Shown here: in pieces, positions 49,430 through 63,800 of the stretch
How positions within the stretch are numbered: the first letter of the stretch is position 1
How the letters are laid out: the number at the start of each line of letters is the position of its first letter
From: Sipunculus nudus
Taxonomy: Eukaryota > Annelida > Sipuncula > Golfingiida > Sipunculidae
DNA length: 64,000 nucleotides
Assembly (NCBI GenBank): GCA_026874595.1
Contig: CM049306.1
Location: 102,127,142-102,191,141, forward strand
Reading direction: 5' to 3'
Notes under the pieces: generated by a model
Told to the model about the DNA's origin: nothing
What the model saw: the letters and a program-made list of their open reading frames with translations, nothing else
The model's database searches: none
Translations under genes and position numbers: made by a program

Positions 49430-50336
49430 CTAAAACCAGTGACTTTGACCCTCATCATCAAGGTCAAATAGGCCAAAATAGAACGTTTTGGTGAACCCCA
49501 TTACTTTCATATTTTTTCCTCTAATTTGAAACACTAATTGTTTTAATCAAGTCCCTTGATGAGCCCCCAAACTGGTGACATTGACCAGGTCTTCAAGGTC
49601 AAATCAGCCAGGATAGAAATTATTTTTTAACACTATAACTTTTGAACCACTTGATATATTTTCATGAAATTCCACTGGTGAATTATCTCTACCAATGTCC
49701 TTTTCATCATCAAGGTAAAAAAATCCAAAAGAAATATTTGTGAACCCAATAACTTTAGTAGAAGCCCATATTTTTTCCTAAAATTTGAAACATTAATTGT
49801 TTTAATAATGTCCCTTGAGGAGCTTGACAACTGGTGACCTTGACCAGGATATTTAAGGTCAAATCAGCCAGAATAGTAATAAACTTTGAACCCTATAGTT
49901 TTTTAACCTCTTGACATATTTCCATGAAATTCAACTTGTGAAATGTCTCTACCAAATATCTCGGACAAGTTAAAAATCTGATGACCTTGACTAGGTCAAA
50001 TTGGGTGAAATAAAATTTAAATTTTGAAGTATCACATATTTTTCCTCAAATGTGAAACACTTATTGTTTTAATCAGGTTCATTGTGGAGCTTGAAAACTG
50101 GTGACTTTCACCTGGATCTTCAGGGTAAAAATCAGCCAGAATAAAATATCAGATCAGTTCATAACCTGGTCACCTTGATAATCATCATACAAGGTCAAAT
50201 CTTTAGAAATACAGGATTCAAGTTAACACCAAACTTTTGAAGGGGTCCATTTTTTTCCCCTCAAATTTTGGAAAGTGAGGCCGGTAGTGAGGGGAGAAAT
50301 AGTTGTTTTTGTGTCACAAAAAACAGGTTCCTCTAG
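49430..50336 (+). mobile_element. Interspersed repeat with Helitron-like 3' end
   Basis: Degenerate internal repeats of roughly 260 bp carry GGTGACCTTGACCAGG, AAGGTCAAATCAGCC and TTCATGAAATTC blocks. The right end holds a hairpin, GTTTTTGTG paired with CACAAAAAAC (50305-50324), eight bases before CTAG (50333-50336), and TT follows. That order and spacing fit a Helitron 3' terminus. The left boundary is not resolved. Confidence 0.45.
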
Positions 50337-50339
50337 TTA

Positions 50340-51080
50340 GGGCCCGCTTGAAAAGCGAGTGCCCTATAGTAATCGACCTGCCCGTCTGTCTGTCTGTCCG
50401 TCCGTCTGTCCATCCGTCCACAAATTCTTTTCCGGATGATAACTCCAGTTAGGATTGACGGATTGAGTTCAAAACCTGAAATATGTATTAACCATCAATT
50501 ATGGAAGATCCCTATCGATTTTGGGGTCCGGAGGTCAAAGGTCAAAAAAGTTATTCACAGTTTGGTGTTAAATTTTAGGTCCCTCTTTCAGCAGGGCAGA
50601 CCAAAAGGACACACATTGTTAACACAATAACTCGTTTAAAGTATTTCATATAAGGTCCCCAGACTCACGGCAGTGATGGACCTTTTGATGAACTACATCA
50701 TGTTTGAAGATGGGTGACCTTGATGGATTTTCAAGGTCACAGAGGTGATAATGCTAAGATGATGTTAACCAAATAGCTTGCAAACAGTTTGACTAACACT
50801 CACTGAACTTGCACCAGTAATGTTTGTTATGAAGGGCTAGGTCAAGTTCGAAGATGGATGACCTTGACAGAGGCGATAATTCTCAAATGATGTTAATGCA
50901 ATAACCTGCAAAGAATTTGATGAAAGATCAAATTCGGTTCTGCATAATAACTCCCCTAACATATGATGGATAGGATTCAAACATAAGATGGATCACCCTA
51001 AGGGAGAAGCTTATTGATATTTGGGTTAGAAGGAAAAAAAAAGTAATATACACAGTTTGGTGTTCAGTTGCTGGTGTCTC
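50340..51080 (+). mobile_element. Second copy of the hairpin-headed GTCC repeat family
   Basis: Starts with the same kind of hairpin as 45331 (GGGCCCGCTT..AAGCGAGTGCCC, 50340-50364), then CTATAGTAATC and a GTCTGTCC/GTCCGTCC run (50383-50419). The interior differs from copy 1: it has GGAGGTCAAAGGTCA and TTCAAGGTCA half-sites and no 145-bp array. The right end is not resolved. It abuts the CTAGTT terminus of the preceding element. Confidence 0.5.
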
Positions 51081-51810
51081 CTTCAGCAGGCCAGGAATGG
51101 ATGAATCTTTTTCGAGTCACTCGTGTACAGCGGCATTACATTTTCACAGCATATTTTGTACAGACAATTCGAAGATCCCCAGAAAAGGATACACTGGCCC
51201 AACGCATCACAGTGGCTCTCATTTAGACCATGTTTGGACAAATCCTTCTCCACTTCCAACATCTCAAGGAATTTGGACCTATTATAGTGACCATCAACAA
51301 ATTTACATTGATATTCATATGTAGCCATTCTACACATCACAGCGCATCTGTAGACCCAAGCCCAAGAACAGCTGAATCTCAGTTCAAGAGGATGACCATT
51401 TTATCACTACTAACCAACAGCTGACTCTCTCTAATACTACAAGGTTCATGTACAGACTCAAGCCTTACATATAATAAGGCCAATTCAACATACAAATACT
51501 GGAAAAATATTTGACACAGCCCAGCCAAGACTTCAACCAAGAATAATTGGCACAGGTAATACAGAAATACAGAAACTAAAAATACATGCAGTTCTTTTAT
51601 ATCATTATTTTGATAGCTTTGAACATTTTCACTTTACCATATCTTTTCTTCCAGTTTATACATGTCAGCTGTTCTTTACAGGTTCTTTAATTTTCAAATA
51701 TCACTCTTTCAGCCCATGCTACCAAAGTACACCAAATTCACAGTACTTCAGTTTATAATGACTGCATCTTTTGCAGGGCGCTTACTGACCTGTCAGTTTT
51801 TCTAGTTCTT
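51081..51810. other. Non-coding stretch before the satellite
   Basis: A minus-strand frame of 85 residues (51083-51340) looks somewhat protein-like but matches no family I recognise and has no supporting splice context. The rest is unique sequence. Confidence 0.4.
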
Positions 51811-51813
51811 ATT

Positions 51814-54800
51814 TATTATTGTGATACATTATGTAGGTTAGAGAGGAAGCAGGGATGTGGACACCAGCGCTCAGACATCAGTCACCTGTTTATTATTGTG
51901 ATACATTATGTAGGTGAGAGAGGAAGCAGGGAGGTTGACACCAGTACTCAGACATCAATCTCCTGTTTATTATTGTGATACATTATGTAGGTGAGAGAGG
52001 AAGCAGGGAGGTTGACACCAGTACTCAGACATCAATCACCTGTTTATTATTGTGATACATTATGCAGGTTAGAGAGGAAGCAGGGACGTGGACACCAGCG
52101 CTCAGACATCAGTCACCTGTTTATTATTGTGATACATTATGTAGGTGAGAGAGGAAGCAGGGAGATTGACACCAGTACTCAGACATCAATCTCCTGTTTA
52201 TTATTGTGATACATTATGTAGGTGAGAGAGGAAGCAGAGAGGTTGACACCAGCTCACAGACATCAATCACCTGTTAATTATTGTGATACTTTATGTAGGT
52301 GAGAGAGGAAGCAGAGAGGTTGACACCAGTACTCAGACATCAATCTCCTGTTTATTATTGTGATACATTATGTAGGTGAGAGAGGAAGCAGAGAGGTTGA
52401 CACCAGCGCTCAGACATAAATCACCTGTTTATTATTGTGATACATTCTGTAGGTGAGAGAGGAAGCAGGGAGATTGACACCAGTACTCAGACATCAATCT
52501 CCTGTTTATTATTGTGATACATTATGTAGGAAAGAGAGGAAGCAGGGAGGTTGACACCAATACTCAGACATCAATCTCCTGTTTATTATTGTGATACATT
52601 ATGTAGGTGAGAGAGGAAGCAGGGAGGCTGACACCAGCACTCAGACATCAATCTCCTGTTTATTATTGTGATACATTATGTAGGTGAGAGAGGAAGCAGG
52701 GAGGCTGACACCAGCGCTCAGACATAAATCATCTGTTTATTATTGTGATACATTATGTAGGTGAGAGAGGAAGCAGGGAGGTTGACACCAGTACTCAGAC
52801 ATCAATCTCCCGTTTATTATTGTGATACATTATGTAGGTGAGAGAGGAAGCAGGGAGATTGACACCAGTACTCAGACATCAGTCACCTGTTTATTATTGT
52901 GATACATTATGTAGGTGAGAGAGGAAGCAGGGAGGTTGACACCAGTACTCAGACATAAATCACCTGTTTATTATTGTGATACATTATGTAGGTGAGAGAG
53001 GAAGCAGGGAGATTGACACCAGTACTCAGACATCAGTCACCTGTTTATTATTGTGATACATTATGTAGGTGAGAGAGGAAGCAGGGATGTGGACACCAGC
53101 ACTCAGACATAAATCACCTGTTTATTATTGTGATACATCATGTAGGTAAGAGAGGAAGCAGGGAGATTGACACCAGTACTCAGACATCAATCTCCTGTTT
53201 ATTATTGTGATACTTTATGTAGGTGAGAGAGGAAGCAGAGAGGTTGACACCAGCACTCAGACATCAGTCACCTGTTTATTATTGTGATACTTTATGTAGG
53301 TGAGAGAGGAAGCAGGGAGGCTGACACCAGCACTCAGACATCAATCTCCTGTTTATTATTGTGATACATTATGTAGGTGAGAGAGGAAGCAGGGAGATTG
53401 ACACCAGTACTCAGACATCAGTCACCTGTTTATTATTGTGATACATTATGTAGGTGAGAGAGGAAGCAGGGAGGTTGACACCAGCACTCAGACATCAATC
53501 ACCCGTTTATTATTGTGATACATTATGTAGGTGAGAGAGGAAGCAGGGAGATTGACACCAGTACTCAGACATCAGTCACCTGTTTATTATTGTGATACAT
53601 TATGTAGGTAAGAGAGGAAGCAGGGAGGCTGACACCAGTACTCAGACATCAATCACCTGTTTATTATTGTGATACTTTATGTAGGTGAGAGAGGAAGCAG
53701 AGAGGTTGACACCAGTACTCAGACATCAGTCACCTGTTTATTATTGTGATACTTTATGTAGGTGAGAGAGGAAGCAGGGAGATTGACACCAGCGCTCAGA
53801 CATCAGTCACCTGTTTATTATTGTGATACATTATGTAGGTGAGAGAGGAAGCAGGGAGGTTGACACCAGTACTCAGACATCAGTCACCTGTTTATTATTG
53901 TGATACTTTATGTAGGTGAGAGAGGAAGCAGGGAGATTGACACCAGTACTCAGACATCAGTCACCTGTTTATTATTGTGATACATTATGTAGGTGAGAGA
54001 GGAAGCAGGGAGGTTGACACCAGTACTCAGACATCAGTCACCTGTTTATTATTGTGATACTTTATGTAGGTGAGAGAGGAAGCAGGGAGATTGACACCAG
54101 TACTCAGACATCAGTCACCTGTTTATTATTGTGATACATTATGTAGGTGAGAGAGGAAGCAGAGAGGTTGACACCAGTACTCAGACATCAGTCACCTGTT
54201 TATTATTGTGATACTTTATGTAGGTGAGAGAGGAAGCAGGGAGATTGACACCAGTACTCAGACATCAGTCACCTGTTTATTATTGTGATACATTATGTAG
54301 GTGAGAGAGGAAGCAGGGAGGTTGACACCAGCACTCAGACATCAATCTCCTGTTTATTATTGTGATACATTATGTAGGTGAGAGAGGAAGCAGGGAGATT
54401 GACACCAGTACTCAGACATCAGTCACCTGTTTATTATTGTGATACATTATGTAGGTGAGAGAGGAAGCAGGGAGGTTGACACCAGCACTCAGACATCAAT
54501 CACCTGTTTATTATTGTGATACATTATGTAGGTGAGAGAGGAAGCAGGGAGATTGACACCAGTACTCAGACATCAGTCACCTGTTTATTATTGTGATACA
54601 TTATGTAGGTAAGAGAGGAAGCAGGGAGGCTGACACCAGTACTCAGACATCAATCACCTGTTTATTATTGTGATACATTATGTAGGTGAGAGAGGAAGCA
54701 GGGAGGCTGACACCAGCGCTCAGACATAAATCACCTGTTTATTATTGTGATACATCATGTAGGTAAGAGAGGAAGCAGGGAGGTTGACACCAGTACTCAG

Positions 54801-57800
54801 ACATCAATCTCCTGTTTATTATTGTGATACATTATGTAGGTGAGAGAGGAAGCAGGGAGGCTGACACCAGTACTCAGACATCAGTCACCTGTTTATTATT
54901 GTGATACATCATGTAGGTAAGAGAGGAAGCAGGGAGGCTGACACCAGTACTCAGACATCAGTCACCTGTTTATTATTGTGATACATTATGTAGGTGAGAG
55001 AGGAAGCAGGGATGTTGACACCAGTACTCAGACATCAATCTCCTGTTTATTATTGTGATACATTATGTAGGTGAGAGAGGAAGCAGGGAGGCTGACACCA
55101 GTACTCAGACATAAATCACCTGTTTATTATTGTGATACATTATGTAGGTAAGAGAGGAAGCAGAGAGGTTGACACCAGTACTCAGACATCAATCTCCTGT
55201 TTATTATTGTGATACTTTATGTAGGTGAGAGAGGAAGCAGGGAGGCTGACACCAGTACTCAGACATCAATCACCCGTTTATTATTGTGATACATTATGTA
55301 GGTGAGAGAGGAAGCAGGGAGGTTGACACCAGTACTCAGACATCAGTCACCTGTTTATTATTGTGATACATTATGTAGGTGAGAGAGGAAGCAGGGAGAT
55401 TGACACCAGTACTCAGACATAAATCACCTGTTTATTATTGTGATACATCATGTAGGTAAGAGAGGAAGCAGGGAGATTGACACCAGTACTCAGACATCAG
55501 TCACCTGTTTATTATTGTGATACATTATGCAGGTGAGAGAGGAAGCAGGGAGATTGACACCAGTACTCAGACATAAATCACCTGTTTATTATTGTGATAC
55601 ATCATGTAGGTAAGAGAGGAAGCAGGGAGGCTGACACCAGTACTCAGACATCAGTCACCTGTTTATTATTGTGATACATTATGTAGGTAAGAGAGGAAGC
55701 AGGGAGGCTGACACCAGTACTCAGACATCAATCTCCTGTTTATTATTGTGATACATCATGTAGGTAAGAGAGGAAGCAGAGAGGTTGACACCAGTACTCA
55801 GACATCAGTCACCTGTTAATTATTGTGATACATCAAGTAGGTAAGAGAGGAAGCAGGGAGATTGACACCAGTACTCAGACATCAATCTCCTGTTTATTAT
55901 TGTGATACATCATGTAGGTAAGAGAGGAAGCAGGGAGATTGACACCAGTACTCAGACATCAGTCACCTGTTTATTATTGTGATACATTATGCAGGTGAGA
56001 GAGGAAGCAGGGAGATTGACACCAGTACTCAGACATAAATCACCTGTTTATTATTGTGATACATTATGTAGGTGAGAGAGGAAGCAGGGAGGTTGACACC
56101 AGCACTCAGACATAAATCACCTGTTTATTATTGTGATACATTATGCAGGTGAGAGAGGAAGCAGGGAGATTGACACCAGTACTCAGACATAAATCACCTG
56201 TTTATTATTGTGATACATCATGTAGGTAAGAGAGGAAGCAGGGAGATTGACACCAGTACTCAGACATCAGTCACCTGTTTATTATTGTGATACATTATGC
56301 AGGTGAGAGAGGAAGCAGGGAGATTGACACCAGTACTCAGACATAAATCACCTGTTTATTATTGTGATACATTATGTAGGTAAGAGAGGAAGCAGGGAGA
56401 TTGACACCAGTACTCAGACATCAGTCACCTGTTTATTATTGTGATACATTATGCAGGTTAGAGAGGAAGCAGGGACGTGGACACCAGCGCTCAGACATAA
56501 ATCACCTGTTTATTATTGTGATACTTTATGTAGGTGAGAGAGGAAGCAGGGAGGCTGACACCAGCGCTCAGACATCAATCTCCTGTTTATTATTGTGATA
56601 CATCATGTAGGTAAGAGAGGAAGCAGGGACGTGGACACCAGTACTCAGACATAAATCACCTGTTTATTATTGTGATACATTATGTAGGTGAGAGAGGAAG
56701 CAGGGAGGCTGACACCAGTACTCAGACATCAGTCACCTGTTTATTATTGTGATACTTTATGTAGGTGAGAGAGGAAGCAGGGAGATTGACACCAGTACTC
56801 AGACATCAATCTCCCGTTTATTATTGTGATACATTATGTAGGTGAGAGAGGAAGCAGGGAGGCTGACACCAGTACTCAGACATCAGTCACCTGTTTATTA
56901 TTGTGATACTTTATGTAGGTGAGAGAGGAAGCAGGGAGGCTGACACCAGTACTCAGACATCAGTCACCTGTTTATTATTGTGATACTTTATGTAGGTGAG
57001 AGAGGAAGCAGGGAGGTTGACACCAGCACTCAGACATCAATCTCCTGTTTATTATTGTGATACTTTATGTAGGTGAGAGAGGAAGCAGGGAGGCTGACAC
57101 CAGTACTCAGACATCAGTCACCTGTTTATTATTGTGATACTTTATGTAGGTGAGAGAGGAAGCAGGGAGGCTGACACCAGCGCTCAGACATCAATCTCCT
57201 GTTTATTATTGTGATACATCATGTAGGTAAGAGAGGAAGCAGGGACGTGGACACCAGCACTCAGACATCAGTCACCTGTTTATTATTGTGATACTTTATG
57301 TAGGTGAGAGAGGAAGCAGGGAGGCTGACACCAGTACTCAGACATCAGTCACCTGTTTATTATTGTGATACTTTATGTAGGTGAGAGAGGAAGCAGGGAG
57401 GTTGACACCAGCACTCAGACATCAATCTCCTGTTTATTATTGTGATACTTTATGTAGGTGAGAGAGGAAGCAGGGAGGCTGACACCAGTACTCAGACATC
57501 AGTCACCTGTTTATTATTGTGATACATTATGTAGGTAAGAGAGGAAGCAGGGAGGCTGACACCAGTACTCAGACATCAATCACCTGTTTATTATTGTGAT
57601 ACATTATGTAGGTGAGAGAGGAAGCAGGGAGGCTGACACCAGCGCTCAGACATAAATCACCTGTTTATTATTGTGATACATCATGTAGGTAAGAGAGGAA
57701 GCAGGGAGGTTGACACCAGTACTCAGACATCAATCTCCTGTTTATTATTGTGATACATTATGTAGGTGAGAGAGGAAGCAGGGAGGCTGACACCAGTACT

Positions 57801-60800
57801 CAGACATCAGTCACCTGTTTATTATTGTGATACATCATGTAGGTAAGAGAGGAAGCAGGGAGGCTGACACCAGTACTCAGACATCAGTCACCTGTTAATT
57901 ATTGTGATACATTATGTAGGTGAGAGAGGAAGCAGGGATGTTGACACCAGTACTCAGACATCAGTCACCTGTTTATTATTGTGATACATTATGTAGGTGA
58001 GAGAGGAAGCAGGGATGTTGACACCAGTACTCAGACATCAGTCACCTGTTTATTATTGTGATACATTATGTAGGTGAGAGAGGAAGCAGGGAGATTGACA
58101 CCAGTACTCAGACATCAATCTCCTGTTTATTATTGTGATACATTATGTAGGTGAGAGAGGAAGCAGGGAGGCTGACACCAGTACTCAGACATAAATCACC
58201 TGTTTATTATTGTGATACATTATGTAGGTAAGAGAGGAAGCAGAGAGGTTGACACCAGTACTCAGACATCAATCTCCTGTTTATTATTGTGATACTTTAT
58301 GTAGGTGAGAGAGGAAGCAGGGAGGCTGACACCAGTACTCAGACATCAATCACCCGTTTATTATTGTGATACATTATGTAGGTGAGAGAGGAAGCAGGGA
58401 GGTTGACACCAGTACTCAGACATCAGTCACCTGTTTATTATTGTGATACATTATGTAGGTGAGAGAGGAAGCAGGGAGATTGACACCAGTACTCAGACAT
58501 AAATCACCTGTTTATTATTGTGATACATCATGTAGGTAAGAGAGGAAGCAGGGAGATTGACACCAGTACTCAGACATCAGTCACCTGTTTATTATTGTGA
58601 TACATTATGCAGGTGAGAGAGGAAGCAGGGAGATTGACACCAGTACTCAGACATAAATCACCTGTTTATTATTGTGATACATCATGTAGGTAAGAGAGGA
58701 AGCAGGGAGGCTGACACCAGTACTCAGACATCAGTCACCTGTTTATTATTGTGATACATTATGTAGGTAAGAGAGGAAGCAGGGAGGTTGACACCAGTAC
58801 TCAGACATCAGTCACCTGTTTATTATTGTGATACATCATGTAGGTGAGAGAGGAAGCAGGGAGATTGACACCAGTACTCAGACATCAGTCACCTGTTTAT
58901 TATTGTGATACTTTATGTAGGTGAGAGAGGAAGCAGGGAGGTTGACACCAGTACTCAGACATCAATCTCCTGTTTATTATTGTGATACATCATGTAGGTA
59001 AGAGAGGAAGCAGGGAGATTGACACCAGTACTCAGACATCAGTCACCTGTTTATTATTGTGATACATTATGCAGGTGAGAGAGGAAGCAGGGAGGCTGAC
59101 ACCAGTACTCAGACATCAATCTCCTGTTTATTATTGTGATACATCATGTAGGTAAGAGAGGAAGCAGGGAGATTGACACCAGTACTCAGACATCAGTCAC
59201 CTGTTTATTATTGTGATACTTTATGTAGGTGAGAGAGGAAGCAGGGAGATTGACACCAGTACTCAGACATAAATCACCTGTTTATTATTGTGATACATCA
59301 TGTAGGTAAGAGAGGAAGCAGGGAGATTGACACCAGTACTCAGACATCAGTCACCTGTTTATTATTGTGATACATTATGTAGGTAAGAGAGGAAGCAGGG
59401 AGGCTGACACCAGTACTCAGACATCAGTCACCTGTTTATTATTGTGATACATCATGTAGGTGAGAGAGGAAGCAGGGAGATTGACACCAGTACTCAGACA
59501 TCAGTCACCTGTTTATTATTGTGATACTTTATGTAGGTGAGAGAGGAAGCAGGGAGGTTGACACCAGTACTCAGACATCAATCTCCTGTTTATTATTGTG
59601 ATACATCATGTAGGTAAGAGAGGAAGCAGGGAGATTGACACCAGTACTCAGACATCAGTCACCTGTTTATTATTGTGATACATTATGCAGGTGAGAGAGG
59701 AAGCAGGGAGGCTGACACCAGTACTCAGACATCAATCTCCTGTTTATTATTGTGATACATCATGTAGGTAAGAGAGGAAGCAGGGAGATTGACACCAGTA
59801 CTCAGACATCAGTCACCTGTTTATTATTGTGATACTTTATGTAGGTGAGAGAGGAAGCAGGGAGATTGACACCAGTACTCAGACATAAATCACCTGTTTA
59901 TTATTGTGATACATCATGTAGGTAAGAGAGGAAGCAGGGAGGCTGACACCAGTACTCAGACATCAGTCACCTGTTTATTATTGTGATACATTATGCAGGT
60001 GAGAGAGGAAGCAGGGAGATTGACACCAGTACTCAGACATAAATCACCTGTTTATTATTGTGATACTTTATGTAGGTGAGAGAGGAAGCAGGGAGGCTGA
60101 CACCAGTACTCAGACATCAATCACCTGTTTATTATTGTGATACATCATGTAGGTAAGAGAGGAAGCAGGGAGGCTGACACCAGTACTCAGACATCAATCA
60201 CCTGTTTATTATTGTGATACATCATGTAGGTAAGAGAGGAAGCAGGGAGATTGACACCAGTACTCAGACATCAATCACCTGTTTATTATTGTGATACATC
60301 ATGTAGGTAAGAGAGGAAGCAGGGAGGCTGACACCAGTACTCAGACATCAATTTCCTGTTTATTATTGTGATACATCATGTAGGTAAGAGAGGAAGCAGG
60401 GAGGCTGACACCAGTACTCAGACATCAATCTCCTGTTTATTATTGTGATACTTTATGTAGGTGAGAGAGGAAGCAGGGAGGCTGACACCAGCACTCAGAC
60501 ATCAATCTCCTGTTTATTATTGTGATACATTATGTAGGTGAGAGAGGAAGCAGGGAGGTTGACACCAATACTCAGACATCAGTCACCTGTTTATTATTGT
60601 GATACTTTATGTAGGTGAGAGAGGAAGCAGGGAGATTGACACCAGTACTCAGACATCAATCTCCTGTTTATTATTGTGATACATCATGTAGGTAAGAGAG
60701 GAAGCAGGGAGATTGACACCAGTACTCAGACATCAGTCACCTGTTTATTATTGTGATACATTATGCAGGTGAGAGAGGAAGCAGGGAGGTTGACACCAGT

Positions 60801-63800
60801 ACTCAGACATCAATCACCTGTTTATTATTGTGATACATCATGTAGGTAAGAGAGGAAGCAGGGAGATTGACACCAGTACTCAGACATCAATCACCTGTTT
60901 ATTATTGTGATACATCATGTAGGTAAGAGAGGAAGCAGGGAGGCTGACACCAGTACTCAGACATCAATCTCCTGTTTATTATTGTGATACATCATGTAGG
61001 TAAGAGAGGAAGCAGGGAGATTGACACCAGTACTCAGACATCAATCACCTGTTTATTATTGTGATACATCATGTAGGTAAGAGAGGAAGCAGGGAGGCTG
61101 ACACCAGTACTCAGACATCAATCACCTGTTTATTATTGTGATACATCATGTAGGTAAGAGAGGAAGCAGGGAGATTGACACCAGTACTCAGACATCAATC
61201 TCCTGTTTATTATTGTGATACATCATGTAGGTAAGAGAGGAAGCAGGGAGGCTGACACCAGTACTCAGACATCAATCTCCTGTTTATTATTGTGATACAT
61301 CATGTAGGTAAGAGAGGAAGCAGAGAGGTTGACACCAGCGCTCAGACATAAATCACCTGTTTATTATTGTGATACATTCTGTAGGTGAGAGAGGAAGCAG
61401 GGAGATTGACACCAGTACTCAGACATCAATCTCCTGTTTATTATTGTGATACATCATGTAGGTAAGAGAGGAAGCAGGGAGATTGACACCAGTACTCAGA
61501 CATCAGTCACCTGTTTATTATTGTGATACATTATGCAGGTGAGAGAGGAAGCAGGGAGGTTGACACCAGTACTCAGACATCAGTCACCTGTTTATTATTG
61601 TGATACTTTATGTAGGTGAGAGAGGAAGCAGGGAGGCTGACACCAGTACTCAGACATCAATCTCCTGTTTATTATTGTGATACATCATGTAGGTAAGAGA
61701 GGAAGCAGGGAGATTGACACCAGTACTCAGACATCAGTCACCTGTTTATTATTGTGATACATTATGCAGGTGAGAGAGGAAGCAGGGAGATTGACACCAG
61801 TACTCAGACATAAATCACCTGTTTATTATTGTGATACATCATGTAGGTAAGAGAGGAAGCAGGGAGGCTGACACCAGTACTCAGACATCAATCACCTGTT
61901 TATTATTGTGATACATTATGCAGGTGAGAGAGGAAGCAGGGAGGTTGACACCAGTACTCAGACATCAGTCACCTGTTTATTATTGTGATACTTTATGTAG
62001 GTGAGAGAGGAAGCAGGGAGGCTGACACCAGTACTCAGACATCAATCTCCTGTTTATTATTGTGATACATCATGTAGGTAAGAGAGGAAGCAGGGAGATT
62101 GACACCAGTACTCAGACATCAGTCACCTGTTTATTATTATGATACATTATGCAGGTGAGAGAGGAAGCAGGGAGATTGACACCAGTACTCAGACATCAGT
62201 CACCTGTTTATTATTGTGATACTTTATGTAGGTGAGAGAGGAAGCAGGGAGGCTGACACCAGTACTCAGACATCAATCTCCTGTTTATTATTGTGATACA
62301 TCATGTAGGTAAGAGAGGAAGCAGGGAGATTGACACCAGTACTCAGACATCAGTCACCTGTTTATTATTGTGATACATTATGCAGGTGAGAGAGGAAGCA
62401 GGGAGGTTGACACCAGTACTCAGACATCAGTCACCTGTTTATTATTGTGATACTTTATGTAGGTGAGAGAGGAAGCAGGGAGGCTGACACCAGTACTCAG
62501 ACATCAATCTCCTGTTTATTATTGTGATACATCATGTAGGTAAGAGAGGAAGCAGGGAGGCTGACACCAGTACTCAGACATCAATCACCTGTTTATTATT
62601 GTGATACATTATGCATGTGAGAGAGGAAGCAGGGAGGTTGACACCAGTACTCAGACATCAGTCACCTGTTTATTATTGTGATACTTTATGTAGGTGAGAG
62701 AGGAAGCAGGGAGGCTGACACCAGTACTCAGACATCAATCTCCTGTTTATTATTGTGATACATCATGTAGGTAAGAGAGGAAGCAGGGAGGCTGACACCA
62801 GTACTCAGACATCAATCACCTGTTTATTATTGTGATACATTATGCAGGTGAGAGAGGAAGCAGGGAGGTTGACACCAGTACTCAGACATCAGTCACCTGT
62901 TTATTATTGTGATACTTTATGTAGGTGAGAGAGGAAGCAGGGAGGCTGACACCAGTACTCAGACATCAATCTCCTGTTTATTATTGTGATACATCATGTA
63001 GGTAAGAGAGGAAGCAGGGAGATTGACACCAGTACTCAGACATCAGTCACCTGTTTATTATTGTGATACATTATGCAGGTGAGAGAGGAAGCAGGGAGGT
63101 TGACACCAGTACTCAGACATCAGTCACCTGTTTATTATTGTGATACATCATGTAGGTGAGAGAGGAAGCAGGGAGGCTGACACCAGTACTCAGACATCAA
63201 TCACCTGTTTATTATTGTGATACATCATGTAGGTAAGAGAGGAAGCAGGGAGATTGACACCAGTACTCAGACATCAGTCACCTGTTTATTATTGTGATAC
63301 ATTATGCAGGTGAGAGAGGAAGCAGGGAGATTGACACCAGTACTCAGACATAAATCACCTGTTTATTATTGTGATACATCATGTAGGTAAGAGAGGAAGC
63401 AGGGAGGCTGACACCAGTACTCAGACATCAGTCACCTGTTTATTATTGTGATACATTATGCAGGTTAGAGAGGAAGCAGGGACGTGGACACCAGCGCTCA
63501 GACATAAATCACCTGTTTATTATTGTGATACTTTATGTAGGTGAGAGAGGAAGCAGGGAGGCTGACACCAGTACTCAGACATCAATCTCCTGTTTATTAT
63601 TGTGATACATCATGTAGGTAAGAGAGGAAGCAGGGACGTGGACACCAGCGCTCAGACATAAATCACCTGTTTATTATTGTGATACATTATGTAGGTGAGA
63701 GAGGAAGCAGGGAGGCTGACACCAGTACTCAGACATCAGTCACCTGTTTATTATTGTGATACTTTATGTAGGTGAGAGAGGAAGCAGGGAGATTGACACC

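Noticed and set aside
51083-51340. 85-residue minus-strand frame with protein-like composition
   Set aside because: No family recognised, and no neighbouring exon or retroelement hallmark. Left as unexplained sequence.
51991-52209. Repeat protein encoded by the 77-bp satellite
   Set aside because: The 77-bp period shifts frame each unit and frames close after two or three units. This is a by-product of the array.
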